From positions 4,647,129-4,711,128 of the forward strand of contig JAEMBT020000007.1 of NCBI GenBank assembly GCA_018873245.2: a DNA stretch of 64,000 bases. Reading direction: 5' to 3'. The notes under the pieces were generated by a model. That model ran no database searches, had not been told where the DNA came from, and saw nothing but the letters and a program-made list of their open reading frames with translations. The first letter of the stretch is position 1. The number at the start of each line of letters is the position of its first letter. The stretch comes from Archegozetes longisetosus (taxonomy: Eukaryota; Arthropoda; Arachnida; Sarcoptiformes; Trhypochthoniidae). Of the stretch, positions 25,211 to 39,100 are shown in pieces. Both the position numbers and the translations under genes were made by a program.

Positions 25211-28200
25211 TCTCTCAGTACTTTCTCATTTGTGACAACATTTAAAAGAAATAACGAATAATTGAAAGGAAATAAAAGCAACTTATTAACGAATAGAAAT
25301 AAGTTTTGAATTGTAAACAAAACAAAACTTAAAATACAATTATAATAGAAATTGTTTTGTTGTTAATGAGTCAATACGTCCACCATTTATAACAGTCAAC
25401 GCTTTTCTAACGCAATGCTCGCAAAGAGGCGGACACGACCGGCACTTACGTTCACTACTTAGAATTTGAACAAAATATTTTCGTTTGTCACCTTTTTTGT
25501 CTGTCTTCTAGATGGCGATATTCAATGATTTTCAGCTCTTTTCACTCTTAGCTCTGTGTTTCACAAAACTTATAATTCATAAAATTCATCTAATTTTTTG
25601 ATTCATATAACTTATTTAAAACTTTTCCACTCAATTACTCTTTGTTTTAATTTATAGTTTAGTTAATAACAAAATCATTTCTATTTAAACTCTTAAACTT
25701 TTCAACAACTTTGATTCCAGACTATTTCGTAGCAATCTTTCTCTCAAAACTTTTTTTCAAGTCTTAAACTCTTTGAACTTTAGGAAAATTTTTTGTTTTT
25801 CAGTCTTTTGAACTCAGATTTTGGAATTTTAGTTTATTTTTTATCAAACCCAATGCAATCAATTAATTATAAGATCTCTTTCAAGTGTCAACACATAATG
25901 GATGTTAAGATGAATAATAGTTAATGTCAAAAGAGAACTATTTCATTATAATTTAATGATTTAATTGCAATTCCGATATGAAATCTCATTAGTCATGGCA
26001 TAACTTTCGACATGAAATGAGAAAACGTACGTCTTATATATTATGTGGAAGAATGCAGTAAGCAATTATCTTCATATTGAATTGCCAGAAACTTTTAATT
26101 TATCAAAATAAATGCTACAGTTTAACTAATTGTCAGATGTGTGTTATTGTGTGCTATCTGTAATTGAAATAAGGTTACAAATAACACTTTATAGCATTTT
26201 ATAGACGAAATGTTAAGTTTAGCTTTCAATAATGCTCGCATTTTATTGGAGTTTAAGTTGACTAAGTTGAACAGTTTTTAGGTAAAAGCAAGTAATCGAA
26301 ATAGATTTTAAGCAACAAATATTTTCAATGGATTTCGAATTTCCTAAAATTGATTTGAAACTTGAACCACATTTTTTGAGGAAAAGTTCAAATGAAACAT
26401 AATTTAAAAGATATATTCAATAATCTGATTGTTTTGATTTATTAATCTTTGTGTTGTTAACATTTGTTTTGATTGAGAAGATTGATTGAAAAACAGTTTT
26501 TTGGCTTAATAGCAAAATAAGTCAGGAGTGTGTAAACAAGATTTTATCCAACTTTCAACCACATTATTGCAAATTGCATTCAATATCACGACTAGAATTA
26601 TATTTGAAATAAAAGTCCAATTTTTATCACTGAATATATGATAATGCAGTCAAGTGCATTTAGAGTGAATGGATAGATGCGTCCAAAGGCATTGAATACA
26701 AACGAGTACAGCGTGAACGGAATAAACTGTAACAAACTATTTTGAATTTGTTAATTTATACTACTTTCTAACAAGAGTCAAGGCTTTGTAAGTTCTCCTG
26801 AATAGTTTCTTTTTTATTTCCTATGTTCATATATTTTTGTTTAGTTATTCTTAAGTTTTTTGAGGATCACATCCAATAGTTATGGTATAGATGAACGATT
26901 TGCAAACTTTTTTATGTCGTGGCCCACAAGTGGGCCATAAAAGGTAGGTTGAAAAGCGGTGATAGATTGCGCGAATGAGAATTTCTGAGTATTAAAATTA
27001 TTTGACGTATTGATGCTTGAAAAAATTCAACGTTGTTTTATCTAAACTCTAACTTAAAGTTTGTGGTTGTTTAGCTTAACTCAAATGATCGTGACTTTTT
27101 AAGGTTTGTCAACAGCTGTTCAATGTCTTAACCATTTATTCAGTAATTTGGCCCATATTTTCAAAAACAAATTCTAATTACTCTGAGAACTTGTGACTTA
27201 TTTTGAGTTGAAGTTTTGATTATTGTTACGAATAATAAAAAGTTTGTCACTAAGTAATAAGTTGTCATTGAAAAACGTAAGAAAAGTATATTAGATAATT
27301 AGTTTTCCTTCAAAATTGAAAAGAAATAATTTGTTAGTCCCAAAACTGGAGTACGTGAACAATTATTGGCACTAAGAATAACATAAATAGAGTTCCAAAA
27401 ACTTTTTAGTCTTAATATATAACTCACACTGAAAACAAGACATCATATCAACACCAGTTACTCTCATTCAGTCACTCAAGCTTAAATTTAATTCTCATTC
27501 AAGTAATTAAAACCTAAATCAATTTCTAACTTTACTATCTTTTCTATGGTTTTTTATAAGATTTTAAAATACTAACTATTTTAAATTGACTTCTTTTACT
27601 AGAATTATCCTTAATTGCGAACATTGGGAATGAGAAAACATTTCAATTATTTGAGTTATTTTGATTAAAACACGTATATAACGGTTTGAAGCACTCTTTA
27701 GACATACTGTTATGAAGTACTTTGCTTGTAAATAACAATAAAAATAGATTTTGACAATTGTAAACTTTCTAAATTGAGCCTAAACCTTGCTTGTTGACTT
27801 CCCAAAAACAAAATCCTATTTTTCTTCTAATTTTAGTAATATAATACATAACTTGAGAAGTATTGCGAAAATAATCAAATTCACAATAAAGGAAATGATT
27901 AGGCATTTTGAAAGTCGATTGTCTGCTGAGCTAACTATAATATTTAATATGACTCAATATAATGTTTCAATTTTATTTTTTAAAAAATACATTTCTGAAC
28001 AGTATTTAATAGACAGAGACAGATAAGTACTATAAGTTCTGTAAAATAATATTCAGTTTACTACAGATAATGTTATTTTTTACGAAAATATCCAGAATTT
28101 TGAAACATATTTAGAATAATAAAAGCATATATCGTGTTTAGAGTGCTATAAAACGCTGAATATGATTGAAATAACAATAGAGATAGTACTTTAGCGTACA

Positions 28201-30158
28201 GCAGACTATATAATAAAAGTTTATCAGAAATCTTAAAAGTGAGGTAAATAAGTTTGAGAATTGAAAATTTTCGCAAAGCAGCTCAACATAATGTGTGAAT
28301 TTAGTTAACAACTAAGCTGTTATCTAAACTTTTAACAAGCTTTAGGAAATCTATTACATAATTAAATAGAAGTAAATAGAAATTATTTCAAGCACACACT
28401 TAAAGGTAATTTTGAGGAAATTGTTAAAACCAATCCTTTAGCATTAATCTAACTGCGCGTTTAATTTCTCACTTTGTCTGTTTATGGAGTTCTACTGACT
28501 AAGACATTAAGACATTATATGAGAATTTGATTGATTTCAAGTTGAAATTATACAAAAATCAATAGTAGAAAAGTGAGGTATCGTATTGTTTTTAGAGCAT
28601 ATCATATATTACGCATTGGTTAAGAGAAACAAATATATGAACAACGATCTTAGCTAGTAAGCTTACCAGACAAATAATTTCTAGTTTTCTAATTAAACAA
28701 ATTTATTGTTCATAGTTATCAATCTGTTAGTATGGAATTTGATCGAATGACTGCAATTTAAAGATATTTTAAAGTGAGACGATAATCAATCTAGCATTTA
28801 TGAATTATTAGTCACTAAATAAACTGTAAACCTAGTGTGCTATAATCAGAGGATATGACGAGACAATTATCTCTATCTTTCAATTTGAATACATTCAGTG
28901 TTTAGCAGTTTGATTGTCTTCAAAATGATACTACATCTTATTTCATTCATTTAGACCAAAATGTTGTCACTAATTGAAGACAATACAAACACAAATGAGA
29001 AAGAGATCATTTGAAGAATAAATAACTGTCAATATAAGAGATTTTAGTTAATTTTTAGTTAAAGTTGAGCAAAGTTTAAAAACTAACATATAATTAAATA
29101 GCATAGAGTATTCTGCCCTTTAATTATTGATGAAAAAAAAGAGAAACAACATAAAGAATTACAAGCCTAGTTTGAAAGTAGCGGATTTATCTTAAACGTG
29201 TGCTAACTTCAAGATATCATTACATCGATCTATGAATGTATTGAATAGCGTGTCATATATGTACACTCCAACACTTAATGATCTTTCGTGGCAACTACAA
29301 GTAGTGCACTGTTGTGACGTGCCCTTCCATCAGATCGTAATATATGAGATATAGACGAACTTATATAATATTCAGAGTAACAATAAAGAAAAATTAGGAG
29401 TAAAATCAGGAGCAAAAAATAGATGGCAATTCTCGAAAAGTTAACAAAAAGTTAACATAGAGAAGATATAATAGTAGTGGCTAAGGTGGATTGTTAAGTT
29501 TGTTACTGTAATGGAGGTATTGCTAACCCCATGCTCTACGAAATGCCTATATATGGTATGCGCTCTTATATGACTCATACGCTTCTCATCGCATCCAACT
29601 TTAATACAACTCAAATAGCATTTAGCCTAACAGATAAACACTAAACTCTTAGAGACTAACTACTATCACAATAAAAAGCGAGTTACATAACTTCTTATTA
29701 CACAATTTAATAGGAAAATTGAGTAAATTGAAGCGAACTTTGTTTTATTAAACGTTCGCGCACAGAATGCGTCACAACTCAAACTTCCCAAAACTAAACC
29801 CAAGTGTTACATAACAATTGATTGGTGGAGAAGTGATAGTTAGGTATTTGCCAGCCAATAGTTACGCGTTTAAGAGAGAGAACTCCCTAAAAGCAAAGTT
29901 CGGTTTAGTCGCCATATTATATGTTGTGGTGTGTGTTGTCATTGGATTGATTGCCGGCTCATTGTGAGAGAAACGCCACAGAAAGCATTGCAATAGTTGT
30001 GTGTCTATAAAGCGGCTCATTATTAGCACTCTCTCTATAGATACTCTGTTTTATTAAAAATAATTATAAACTTATTTGTCGTAAACTGTCATCAAAAGAG
30101 ACATAATAAAATAAAATTGAAATAATTAATAAATAATTGGAATTGAAAAATCAGAAAA
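25211..30158. other. Long intergenic region between divergent LEMD3-like and cofilin genes
   Basis: About 5 kb without a supported coding exon; open frames near 25.1-25.3, 27.8-28.0 and 28.1-28.3 kb are AT-rich and featureless. The last 300 bases are less AT-rich and contain two similar CGGCTCATT boxes (about 29956 and 30014). They also contain TCTATAAAGCGG at about 30005 and probably hold the cofilin promoter and 5'UTR (inference). Confidence 0.5.
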
Positions 30159-32863
30159 ATGGTAAGTATAAATAAAGAAATAATAAATATTTGAATAAAT
30201 GTTTTTTTGTCAATTTTTTGCTGGCATTTTGTCGTTAACGCCCTTTTTCTGCCACTCCAACATCAACTATTCACTTGTTTTCTCTATTATTCTCTATTTT
30301 TACTATGATTTTATTACTAATTATTGTCTATTTCTTTTCTGCTATTTATTTAAACCTATTTTTGTTTGTTTTTTTATTAAAGTATTGAAAAGGCGTTTGT
30401 TTCTAAATCCTTAAAAATCCTATCAATAGATAACGGCTTCAGAAGTGATTTTGTGTCAGATTTTTCACTTGAAAATCCTAGAAAATAAACACTTCTTTTG
30501 TTGAATAAGTCCAAACAATTTTCGTTTTAATCTAATCTAAATTAGACTTAATTTTCTAAACAATAGATTAGTTTGAACTAAGAGTTGAGACAAAGTTTTA
30601 TTTGGATTAAATAATGAAATATATTTTCAATGTCTTCAATGATTAGTATTTGATACAAAAAAGATTAGTGTTTAATGTGAAAGTGAATTAAGTTAAATAT
30701 AGAAAAAATAATAGAAGTAATTGAAATAGAATAAATAAATGAATAGAATTAGCTTGTTACAAACAAAAGCATTGACCTTAGCTCAGTAGTCGACGTTAAC
30801 TCTCAATCAAACCTAGAAGGGGTTAATATTCAATTGATCGAAATGCATAATAAACTAATCTTAACTTAAACTCAATTATATAACTTTAATTTATCATTAT
30901 TTAAGACTCAACAATATGATTACGTAATGTTTGTGTAAAGTATTAATAAATCTATTTATAAACTATTATTAAAGCGTTAGAAATGCCAAAAATGTTTCGC
31001 GCATATAAGTTGATTACTGAGAGAGAGAGAGAGAGAGAGAGAGTGATATTCGGTTATCCGAGATGGTAAAGTAAGGTTACTTTAAGTTGACTCTGATTCC
31101 ATCCCTAAATTTGGTTATCGCGACTCTCGTTCGCACGTGTATACTTGCCTTTTTTCGTTTAACTTGACTTTTCTACTACAAACTACTTTCTCTTGGTTTC
31201 TTACTTTTTCTATTCATTATAGTCTCTAAATTTTCTTACTATATAACTCTCTCCTGTTGAACATTTATTTTACTTTAAATAGTCTTAACTCCACAATTTT
31301 GTTTACACTAAACATTTATCTTAAATTGACAGCTCATATAAAGAAACAACTATTAGGTAAACTAAAGTGAAATGAATTTAGTTTTGTATTTGATAAGTAG
31401 TTTGAAAGATAATTGAAAAGAAATTAGCTGAATAGTTTGTTCCGATGCTCTGGTTTCGCAATGAAACATAAGAACTCATTTGACGCGATAAGGCTTAAAG
31501 AGAGCTCTTAATCTATTTATGGCGTTAGACTGCGCGAAAACGCTCAAATCTTATGTTTCTCTTCACTTATACCAAGTCTAGACACTTTGATAGCTGCCAT
31601 TTGACAAGAACTCTTCTAATTAAAACTAAATATTTTTAATAATTGGCTTTTCGTACCACTCCAACACCCTCAATCTATTTTTCTTCTATAATAAGCTTTT
31701 AATCGAAATACTTTCTAATTCAACACTTAACGACTATTGCTCTTTTCAGAAGAATTTAGTGCATATTTCTCTTGCCAACTGTTTAACTATTTTTTATTAG
31801 CAGAGTCTCAATGAGGACAAAGTTGTCACTCATTTTTTATAATTTGAATTTGTTTTCCAAAAACTAATGAAAGTTGATTTCGCAAAAACCCATTACTTAA
31901 CCTACACTTGATCTGAAACTATTTTTATAGGTTTTCACTCGTTACATGTTTGCTTTTGTCTAAATAGTTTCTAGTTTTCAACATATTTCTAATTCATATT
32001 TGACTTTGTAGTCTTCAGGAGTGACCGTTTCAACAGAAGCTAAGACTGTCTACGAAGAAGTGAAAAAAGACAAAAAATACCGTTACATAATTTATCACAT
32101 TAAAGATGAGAGGGTATGAGCTGACAAACAAACAAATTAGTTCTAAAGCTATGTTTCAATAGGTGATTGATATCGAGACAACAGGAGCACGTGATGCGAC
32201 ATACAGCGAATTCTTAGAAAAGCTGCAAAACTATAAGAACGAGTGCCGTTACTGTGTGTTCGATTTCCCGGCAAACATTCCCGTCGAAGGAGGACAAGAA
32301 AAGTCGACCATGAGTGTTGACAGGCTGATCCTCATGACTTGGTTTGCTTGTTTCTATTTATACTATGTTTTACACTCCTTTTATCTCACTTTTCAATCAT
32401 TCGTTTCTTTATAATCTTTTATTAGTAATTAGTTTTAATTATTATTGAACAAATATGCAGAAAACTATCAAAATATCACTCATTCTTTAAGTTCTCATGG
32501 AAACTAATCTTAACTAAATGTGTAACAAAAGTTGATTGATTGAAGGCTTAATAGAAACAGAATATAGTGATTAAAGAAGACTTATAAATAGATGTTCAGA
32601 TAACTTAGTCAGTTTTCACGTCAACTCATAGTGAAATAGTTTAATAGCTTAAAACATTTAGTTCAATACAAAACAGCTAATAATATATTTGTGATTATAG
32701 GTGTCCTGAAAGTGCTAAAATCAAGCAGAAGATGTTGTACTCGAGTAGTTACGATGCATTAAAGAAAGCATTAGTTGGTGTTTACAAATACGTTCAGGCG
32801 TGCGATTTCGAGGAGGCTTCTCAAGAGGCTATAGAAGACACCTTTCGAAAAGGAGGAAAATAA
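30159..32863 (+). CDS. tsr: Cofilin/actin-depolymerising factor (twinstar), complete, 4 exons
   Basis: Cofilin binds ADP-actin, severs and depolymerises filaments, and is switched off by LIM-kinase phosphorylation of Ser3. Exons: 30159-30161 (the ATG alone, followed by GTAAGT), 32012-32113, 32163-32341, 32701-32863. They total 148 residues, the length of fly Twinstar. The mature N-terminus MSSGVTVS keeps Ser3. Then follow the KKDKKYRYIIYHI strand, CRYCVFDFP, the actin-binding helix (DRLILMTWCPESAKIKQKML) and YSSSYDALKKALVGV. The first exon holding only the start codon is a conserved feature of animal ADF/cofilin genes. The first intron is 1,850 bases, far longer than the others, and may carry regulatory sequence. 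The acceptor 9 bases further down is a possible alternative but would remove the Ser3 context. Confidence 0.97.
31019..31043. repeat. (GA)n microsatellite in cofilin intron 1
   Basis: About twelve GA dinucleotides lie inside the first cofilin intron. GA tracts are GAGA-factor-type sites in some arthropods, so a regulatory role is possible but unproven. Confidence 0.95.
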
Positions 32864-34759
32864 ATGTTTAGATTTAATTTTGGGCTTAATTTGCGTCATT
32901 TTCAGGGGAATTCTCTTATTTTAAGTCTTGTAATCAAACACTTCTATTTGTAAAATTAATTATTCAATCAAACAAGACGAACAACTTCCCAGTCATTAAT
33001 TTTGTTAATTAAAAATTATTACATTTTAAAATTGAATAATGGATGCAAACAATGCTCGTATGATTAATAACATTAAAACGAATTTTAAAATTTATTTGAT
33101 AACCAAAATTGTATCACAATCTGAATACGTAAATGAAATTTTTGTGATGTTTGATATTTTAACAGAACTTAATTATCAAAACTTGATTGTTTCCCAAACT
33201 TTGATTTCATCTCTCCTGTCCTTGTCTGTTTATTCTCTAATCTCTAATAAATTCTTATTTAATCACTTAGTTTTCAATTAATAACTTCCCAATCTTATGT
33301 TCCTATGGATTAAAATTAGTATTTTATTCGCATTTTCTGTCCTGTCTCTCATTTAAGTTCTGTTAATTCAATATCCATCTGTATTTTGAAATCTATGATA
33401 TAAGTAATGCTATGAAAAAATTGGTATACCTTTTAATGTAAAATTGATTGGAATTTATTTAAATAAATGACAAATTTCATCGACTTTTTATCTCTTTTCT
33501 TAACGGATCTAATTTGTAATCAATTCATCACTTTATGCAATATTAACAAATCAGACCTAAACCAATGTCAGACAGTTATTTATGTTAAGGCTATTTATAA
33601 AACTTCGATTCTATAGCAGAGTTAGGAAGTAATTCATTCACATGAAGGCTTGTTCCGATTTCTGTCAATTCTTTAGTATTCAATTTGAATCTGCAGACAA
33701 ACCATCACTTGAACCCGACTGAGGCATAAATAGTTGTGTTATAAATGAAAACTTGTCTGAGAAGTAGTTCTCTATGTTTATTAGAAAAGTTTTCATAAGT
33801 TATCGCAGTAAATAATGAGATGCTTTTGAATAGATCTTGCTTAGAGATCATATTCCAAAACATTTTAAATTACTTTTATGCAGTTTTTCAAATTTAGTAC
33901 AGATTCACATTTGTCAATCAAACTCAATAATTGCTCTGTTTTTATTCCAATAAATTCATACATTAATCATAATTTCTTCTCACATTATCAAACTCTAGAA
34001 TATAGATAGAAACTGAGCTCTTTTTAATGAGATTAAGTTGCACGCAACCATAAATTCAAATTTAGTTTTAGATTAATTATTTGGCACAGTCCTTTGTCTT
34101 AGTATTATTCCGATATAAAGTTTCCTAAACTTGATAGTTAAGTGCATGAACATTTGTCTCATGCAATACAATATGAAAGCTTGCATCCAAGTTTCTCAGT
34201 GTTCATAATTGAAGTCTTATTGGATTCATTTTAACAAAATAGAAATCGTTTGTCCAAACGCTACTTTATATATAGCTTTTAATTTAAATCGAAATTTCAA
34301 ACGCAATACTTGTCATGCTATCGCTTTTAGCTTTTAGCTGAACGTTATAGTCAGATAGAAATTTGTTATGATGACATGAATCGGTAAACAATTATACTAA
34401 TAAGAGCTCTGAAATTTCTATTGATGAGCTATTGTCTGAAATGATTAATTGAAAAATAATTAACTTCTAGACTGGTTTGTTTGACTAATGCGTTATTTGC
34501 CTGCGTTATGTAGCATTGAATGCGTGCAAAGTGAACAAAGCATGAGTTGACGCTATTAAATGCCAAACATTAATGATTGCACTCAATATTATAATCTACT
34601 AGATAAACAAGCTTTATCAAACACATTTCGTGTTTATAAAGCTTCATATTAACCCTTCTATTAATGATCCTCGACAAGTTTCAATCAATGGTAAAATGCA
34701 AGTTTTTTACTCATCTGTTTGTCACGAACACTTAATCCAATGCTTTTGCGTTACTATGC

Positions 34760-34995
34760 GCTCAACAACTTAGTAATCGTTGATAGCAACCAGAAGCGAT
34801 ACGTTGTCATATGATGCTTTACATCAGACCATAACACCTTCAGATATTAATGAACTTATAGAATATTCAATATACTGATCAAAGCAAGTTATAAATCAAA
34901 TTTGGCAAAAAATCGATGTGCATGACAGGTAGGTTGACGTAGCAACAGACTTCTACTTGTTGCTATCAAAGATTATTGAGTTTTCAACTGTATCT
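34760..34995 (+). mobile_element. Short inverted-repeat element, family 1, copy B
   Basis: It begins TCAACAACTTAGTAATCG followed by TTGATAGCAACCAG, and ends TTGTTGCTATCAAAGATTAT then TGAGTTTTCAACTGTA. The two ends are inverted repeats of about 22 clear bases. The interior ATAAATCAAATTTGGC matches copy A, and overall order and length are the same. Confidence 0.75.
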
Positions 34996-35941
34996 ACTGA
35001 TTAAGGAATGCACGAGTAGACAAAGCAATAAATGTTAGCTTAAGTCATACAATCTGTTTCAGGTGTGTTTCTGTTTCTCAACAAGAACCAACTTATTTAG
35101 TGACTTATTTAGTTGCTAAATCAAACCATTCTATAATGATGACTGACTTGTATTCGTGTTTTTACTTTTAATGTAACTTAACATCTGATGAGCTTCTATG
35201 AAAAATACATCTGTTTACAAAAAGTTTAGAAATACAAGAAAATTTGATACATTTAAGTTGAAAATAATTTATTATTAACATTAATAACTTGGAGGAAGTG
35301 AATAATAAGTAGCATAGAATAGCGTGAGAATAATATAAAATCATATGTTTAGGACCAAACCATCTCCAACAAGTGAACATCAATCGGGTAACTATTAGCT
35401 TGAATGGACCTCATTATGCTTGAATAGAAGGTATCCCTAGTTGCAAATAATAGATAGAAAAATATGTTCATAATAAATTCATTACTACTAATTGCCAATT
35501 CTATTTCATCAATCTCTTTTAGTCCTTACTTAAGCCTTGTCTGATTTGTGATATTGATAGTTGACTTATCAGGTATATTCTGTCGTTTGCTATTTCCTTT
35601 AGTTCTGAATGAACTGCTTTTATCATTTTCTTATGTATAAGTCCGCGAACGTAGTAGGAATACATCAGCAAACTAGAAAATCATTCTATTTTCATTATTT
35701 TATATTTCATCTTTTCACAATTTAACTTCGACTTTAATTTACTATCTCTGTATTTAATCGATTAAACGTTTTCATTAATTTATACTATAAGCCCATTAGT
35801 TTGCCAAATAACTTATTCAAAAATTCCTAACTTTTCAAACTTTCAACTTTTATCAATTGAGTTATTAATAATAATTGATTACGAAAAAGTCTAAAAAGAG
35901 TTTATACCACACCAGATCATAAAACGTTTTTAGACTTTTAG

Positions 35942-36096
35942 GTAAGTAATTACAGCTATACTTTCATATAGTGAATGGCTGGACATCGATCATTAACATT
36001 AGCTACAGCGAGATCTCACTATAAACAAGTTATTTTAGCATTATTTCATGTTGGTCAGCCACACACTATATCGAGATGCTACTGTAATAGTAACTA
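35942..36096. mobile_element. Palindromic short element, family 2
   Basis: The arms at about 35944-35983 (ATTACAGCTATACTTTCATA then TAGTGAATGGCTGG) and 36053-36094 (GTCAGCCACACACTATAT then CGAGATGCTACTGTAA) are imperfect inverted repeats of about 40 bases around a 70-base core. No coding capacity. It lies immediately 3' of the TMC stop. Confidence 0.6.
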
Positions 36097-36117
36097 ACTC
36101 GAGCGCAAACTTCAAAC

Positions 36118-39100
36118 TTACAAAAGTGTCAAGTTTTCAATAAAACGCTTTATATTTATATTGATGGTTGAGAAAACACATTCTAATTGATTTAAATTAA
36201 CAAACAAATAGATCACATACCAAAGAAAGAATGAGATAACAAGAGTTGACGCACCACTTATTAGTATATCATAGGCTTGTCCAACCCAAACAGGCGAACC
36301 TTTAATAAATTCATCGAATGGTTGCCATTTGTAGCCGTAGCCCCGAAATGGAGTAAATTCTCCCGATTTTGGTATTGTTGAGCTCGTCACTGAGTACGCA
36401 ACAGCCATCGCCGATATGAAGTACGAAATTATTAGAATTAAAATAAATATTATGTTTGATCGTGATGCTCGATATGCTTGATCTGGTGGCGAACAGTTCT
36501 TCAGTAGAGTGAACTGAAGTTCAAATATCAATAGTCAACCTTTTAGATTGTTTCTCATTTTTTATTCTTTTACATTGAATAAATTGGTGTGTGATAGCAA
36601 CTTGAAGATGCTATACTAACCTCTCTGAAATGCGCGTCAATTTGTCTCTAAGTTTGATTTCTAATTTGCTTTTATTACTACATTGATTATTCTATAAGTC
36701 TTTTAATATGTCAACGTATCCTATGACAACGTATCCTATGACAACGCATCACTTTTGGTTGCTATCGACAGTTATCAATTTATCGAGTGTATCGACTAAC
36801 GAGACATTTTTTATGCTCAATATGGACAAAAAATGATATCTCACAAACACATTACAGTATTGAGTAATTGTTATAAATGTTTTCAAATACCTTTTGTGCG
36901 TAAAACAGTAGAACTAGTCTAAACACGCAAATAACTGGTAATAGTGGACAATAAAATGTTCCCAACCTTTCAAACAATTGGTAACAAAAAATTTGTATTA
37001 ATTCAATGCTTATATACAGAAATAAATGAGAATTTTCTACTCATTTAGAGGGCATGAGGTATCTATTGCTAGCTTATCTGCTAGTTAGCCATTTGAATTT
37101 TAGATACTGGCCAACATTGAATTTAACTAAGATTTAAGGCAACAAAATGAACAACTATCTTATCGGTTAGTATCTCTATTTTTCAAATAAACACTGTTTA
37201 GAGTGAATTCAATTGATTTTTAAGTACTTTTTTAATATGCATTTCAAATTGAGGGTATCAAATCAGAAGTTTGATAGTATATTGCCAATGAGCAGATATT
37301 TCTGACTTTTATTGTACACCCTAAAACTTAATAATTTACGATAGCTACTTTCTCGTGGATATTTCGTTCCTATGCTTTAAGGAATGATTCCTATCATATG
37401 TACTCTTAGCTATTCATGCATGTACAGTTCAATTCATCGCAAGCACTAATACCATATCTGATATCACTTCATTTTTAATTGTTTTATGCTAAAAATTATT
37501 GAAAACTATTTCCACAAATCCTTTATCTATATGAAGATACAAACCCTAAGTCTTGAGTTCAATTTTACTCTCTATCGCTTATTGTACTGGACTAACAGGA
37601 GATACATAGAATACTTCTTATTTTAGATAACGTTTTGATGATCTCACTTCAAACTCACCTCATTATAGGGTCGAAGCATGATTCTAGAAGCATTATTCAA
37701 ACATATATTTGAAATGATTGACAAGAAACCATACTTTAGTAGATATAAGGTTTATCTTCTATCCGATACTTTTACTAAGAGATCAATTTAAAGTTTTTTG
37801 AATCTATCTGTACATAATGTACTTTTTGTTATCAGATTTACTTCTATAAATATATGGAAACCCCTTTGGCGTAACTACTCTAGCTGCTATCGACAATTAA
37901 TAAGTATTTAGCTGTATATTTTATATATTAACAACTTCATACCAACAAATTGCTTGGATGTAAACAAGTGATAATACATTCTTCGCTATGTCAAATCTTT
38001 GATAATCAAGTATTTTTCTCATATGCAGCAAATTTTTTCTTACAATAACTTTTCTAAATGAATCCCAGATGAAAATGACAACCAGCTCAAGTATCAGATC
38101 TCCGATCATTAATTTGTAGAACGATTGTCCAACGTAGTTCTCCCAGCACTGGAATATGTGAAATAGCAATCACATAAAACATAATATAATAACATAATAA
38201 TAATATTTGACGTAACACCTCACTACTCATTGATCGTCTTCTCTTAGACTTACTTCAGATTGGTTTCCCTTATTTTTAATTGTAATAAATAGTGATATAA
38301 GTAATACTATCACCGATGACAATCTCAGAAAAACCATTCTGTAAAGATAAATATTTTGATTAAATTTTCGAGAATTCATCAACAGAGTAGATATATTTAG
38401 AGTTATACAAACCTCATTAGAGTAATTTTGATAACTGTTTCCGGACTGTCATATTTTTCATATTTGATAAGCCATAAAAACACTTCTGGTAGTATTGTGT
38501 AAAGCGCAAATATGACTAAATTAGGTGAAAACTCTATTATGAGCTCCATTATTGCACGATAATCTTCGCTTTTATAATTCTACAAAAACGTATTCTCTTA
38601 GTTTCAACCCTCATTTATCAACTTCATCTCTTCTTAACACTAACTCTGACAAACTATTCAAATGATTGTCTCTCTTGAAACATGACCGAAATACTTACAA
38701 TTGATAGATCAGTTACTTTGAAAATAGCGTAGAAACTGCCACCAAGTAATGCGACTACAACCATGAAAATCGCAAATCGGATCATAAATAGTTTGACTTT
38801 TTCTTTAGGACTACGCCCTGAGGCTCTTTCTCTTCTCAAATCAACTTCTTGGCAGTTCTGACAATATTTCAATTAGTCACTCATATAGAAAATGGTTTCT
38901 AAACTCAATCAATACCTGAACTTCCATCGCTATACTTTTTTGTTTAAGTCTCAATCTTTCCTCTTTCTGAATGAAAAAGTCCCAACCACAGAATATCATC
39001 GACGAGTACTGTTGATGATGTTCCGATAACAAAGTGTCTCTCATACCATCAGTTGTGCTAATGAAAACATAGAGTATGATTGTGTAAATCAAGTAAGTGT

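Larger units (their letters stand above)
32864..36117. other. Intergenic between cofilin and TMC (tail to tail)
   Basis: It holds the cofilin 3'UTR (an AATAAA lies at 33462-33467) and, at its far end, the TMC 3' region. Two short inverted-repeat elements lie at about 34760-34995 and 35942-36096. Frames at 33039-33281 and 35168-35383 lack start, splice or domain support and are not called. Confidence 0.5.

Noticed and set aside
33039..33281. Plus-strand open frame of 80 codons after cofilin
   Set aside because: Lies in the cofilin 3'UTR, AT-rich composition, no domain, no splice context.
35168..35383. Minus-strand 71-codon frame, tested as a possible extra C-terminal TMC exon
   Set aside because: No TMC C-terminal similarity and no acceptor in the right phase; the TMC frame already ends with a stop at 36118.
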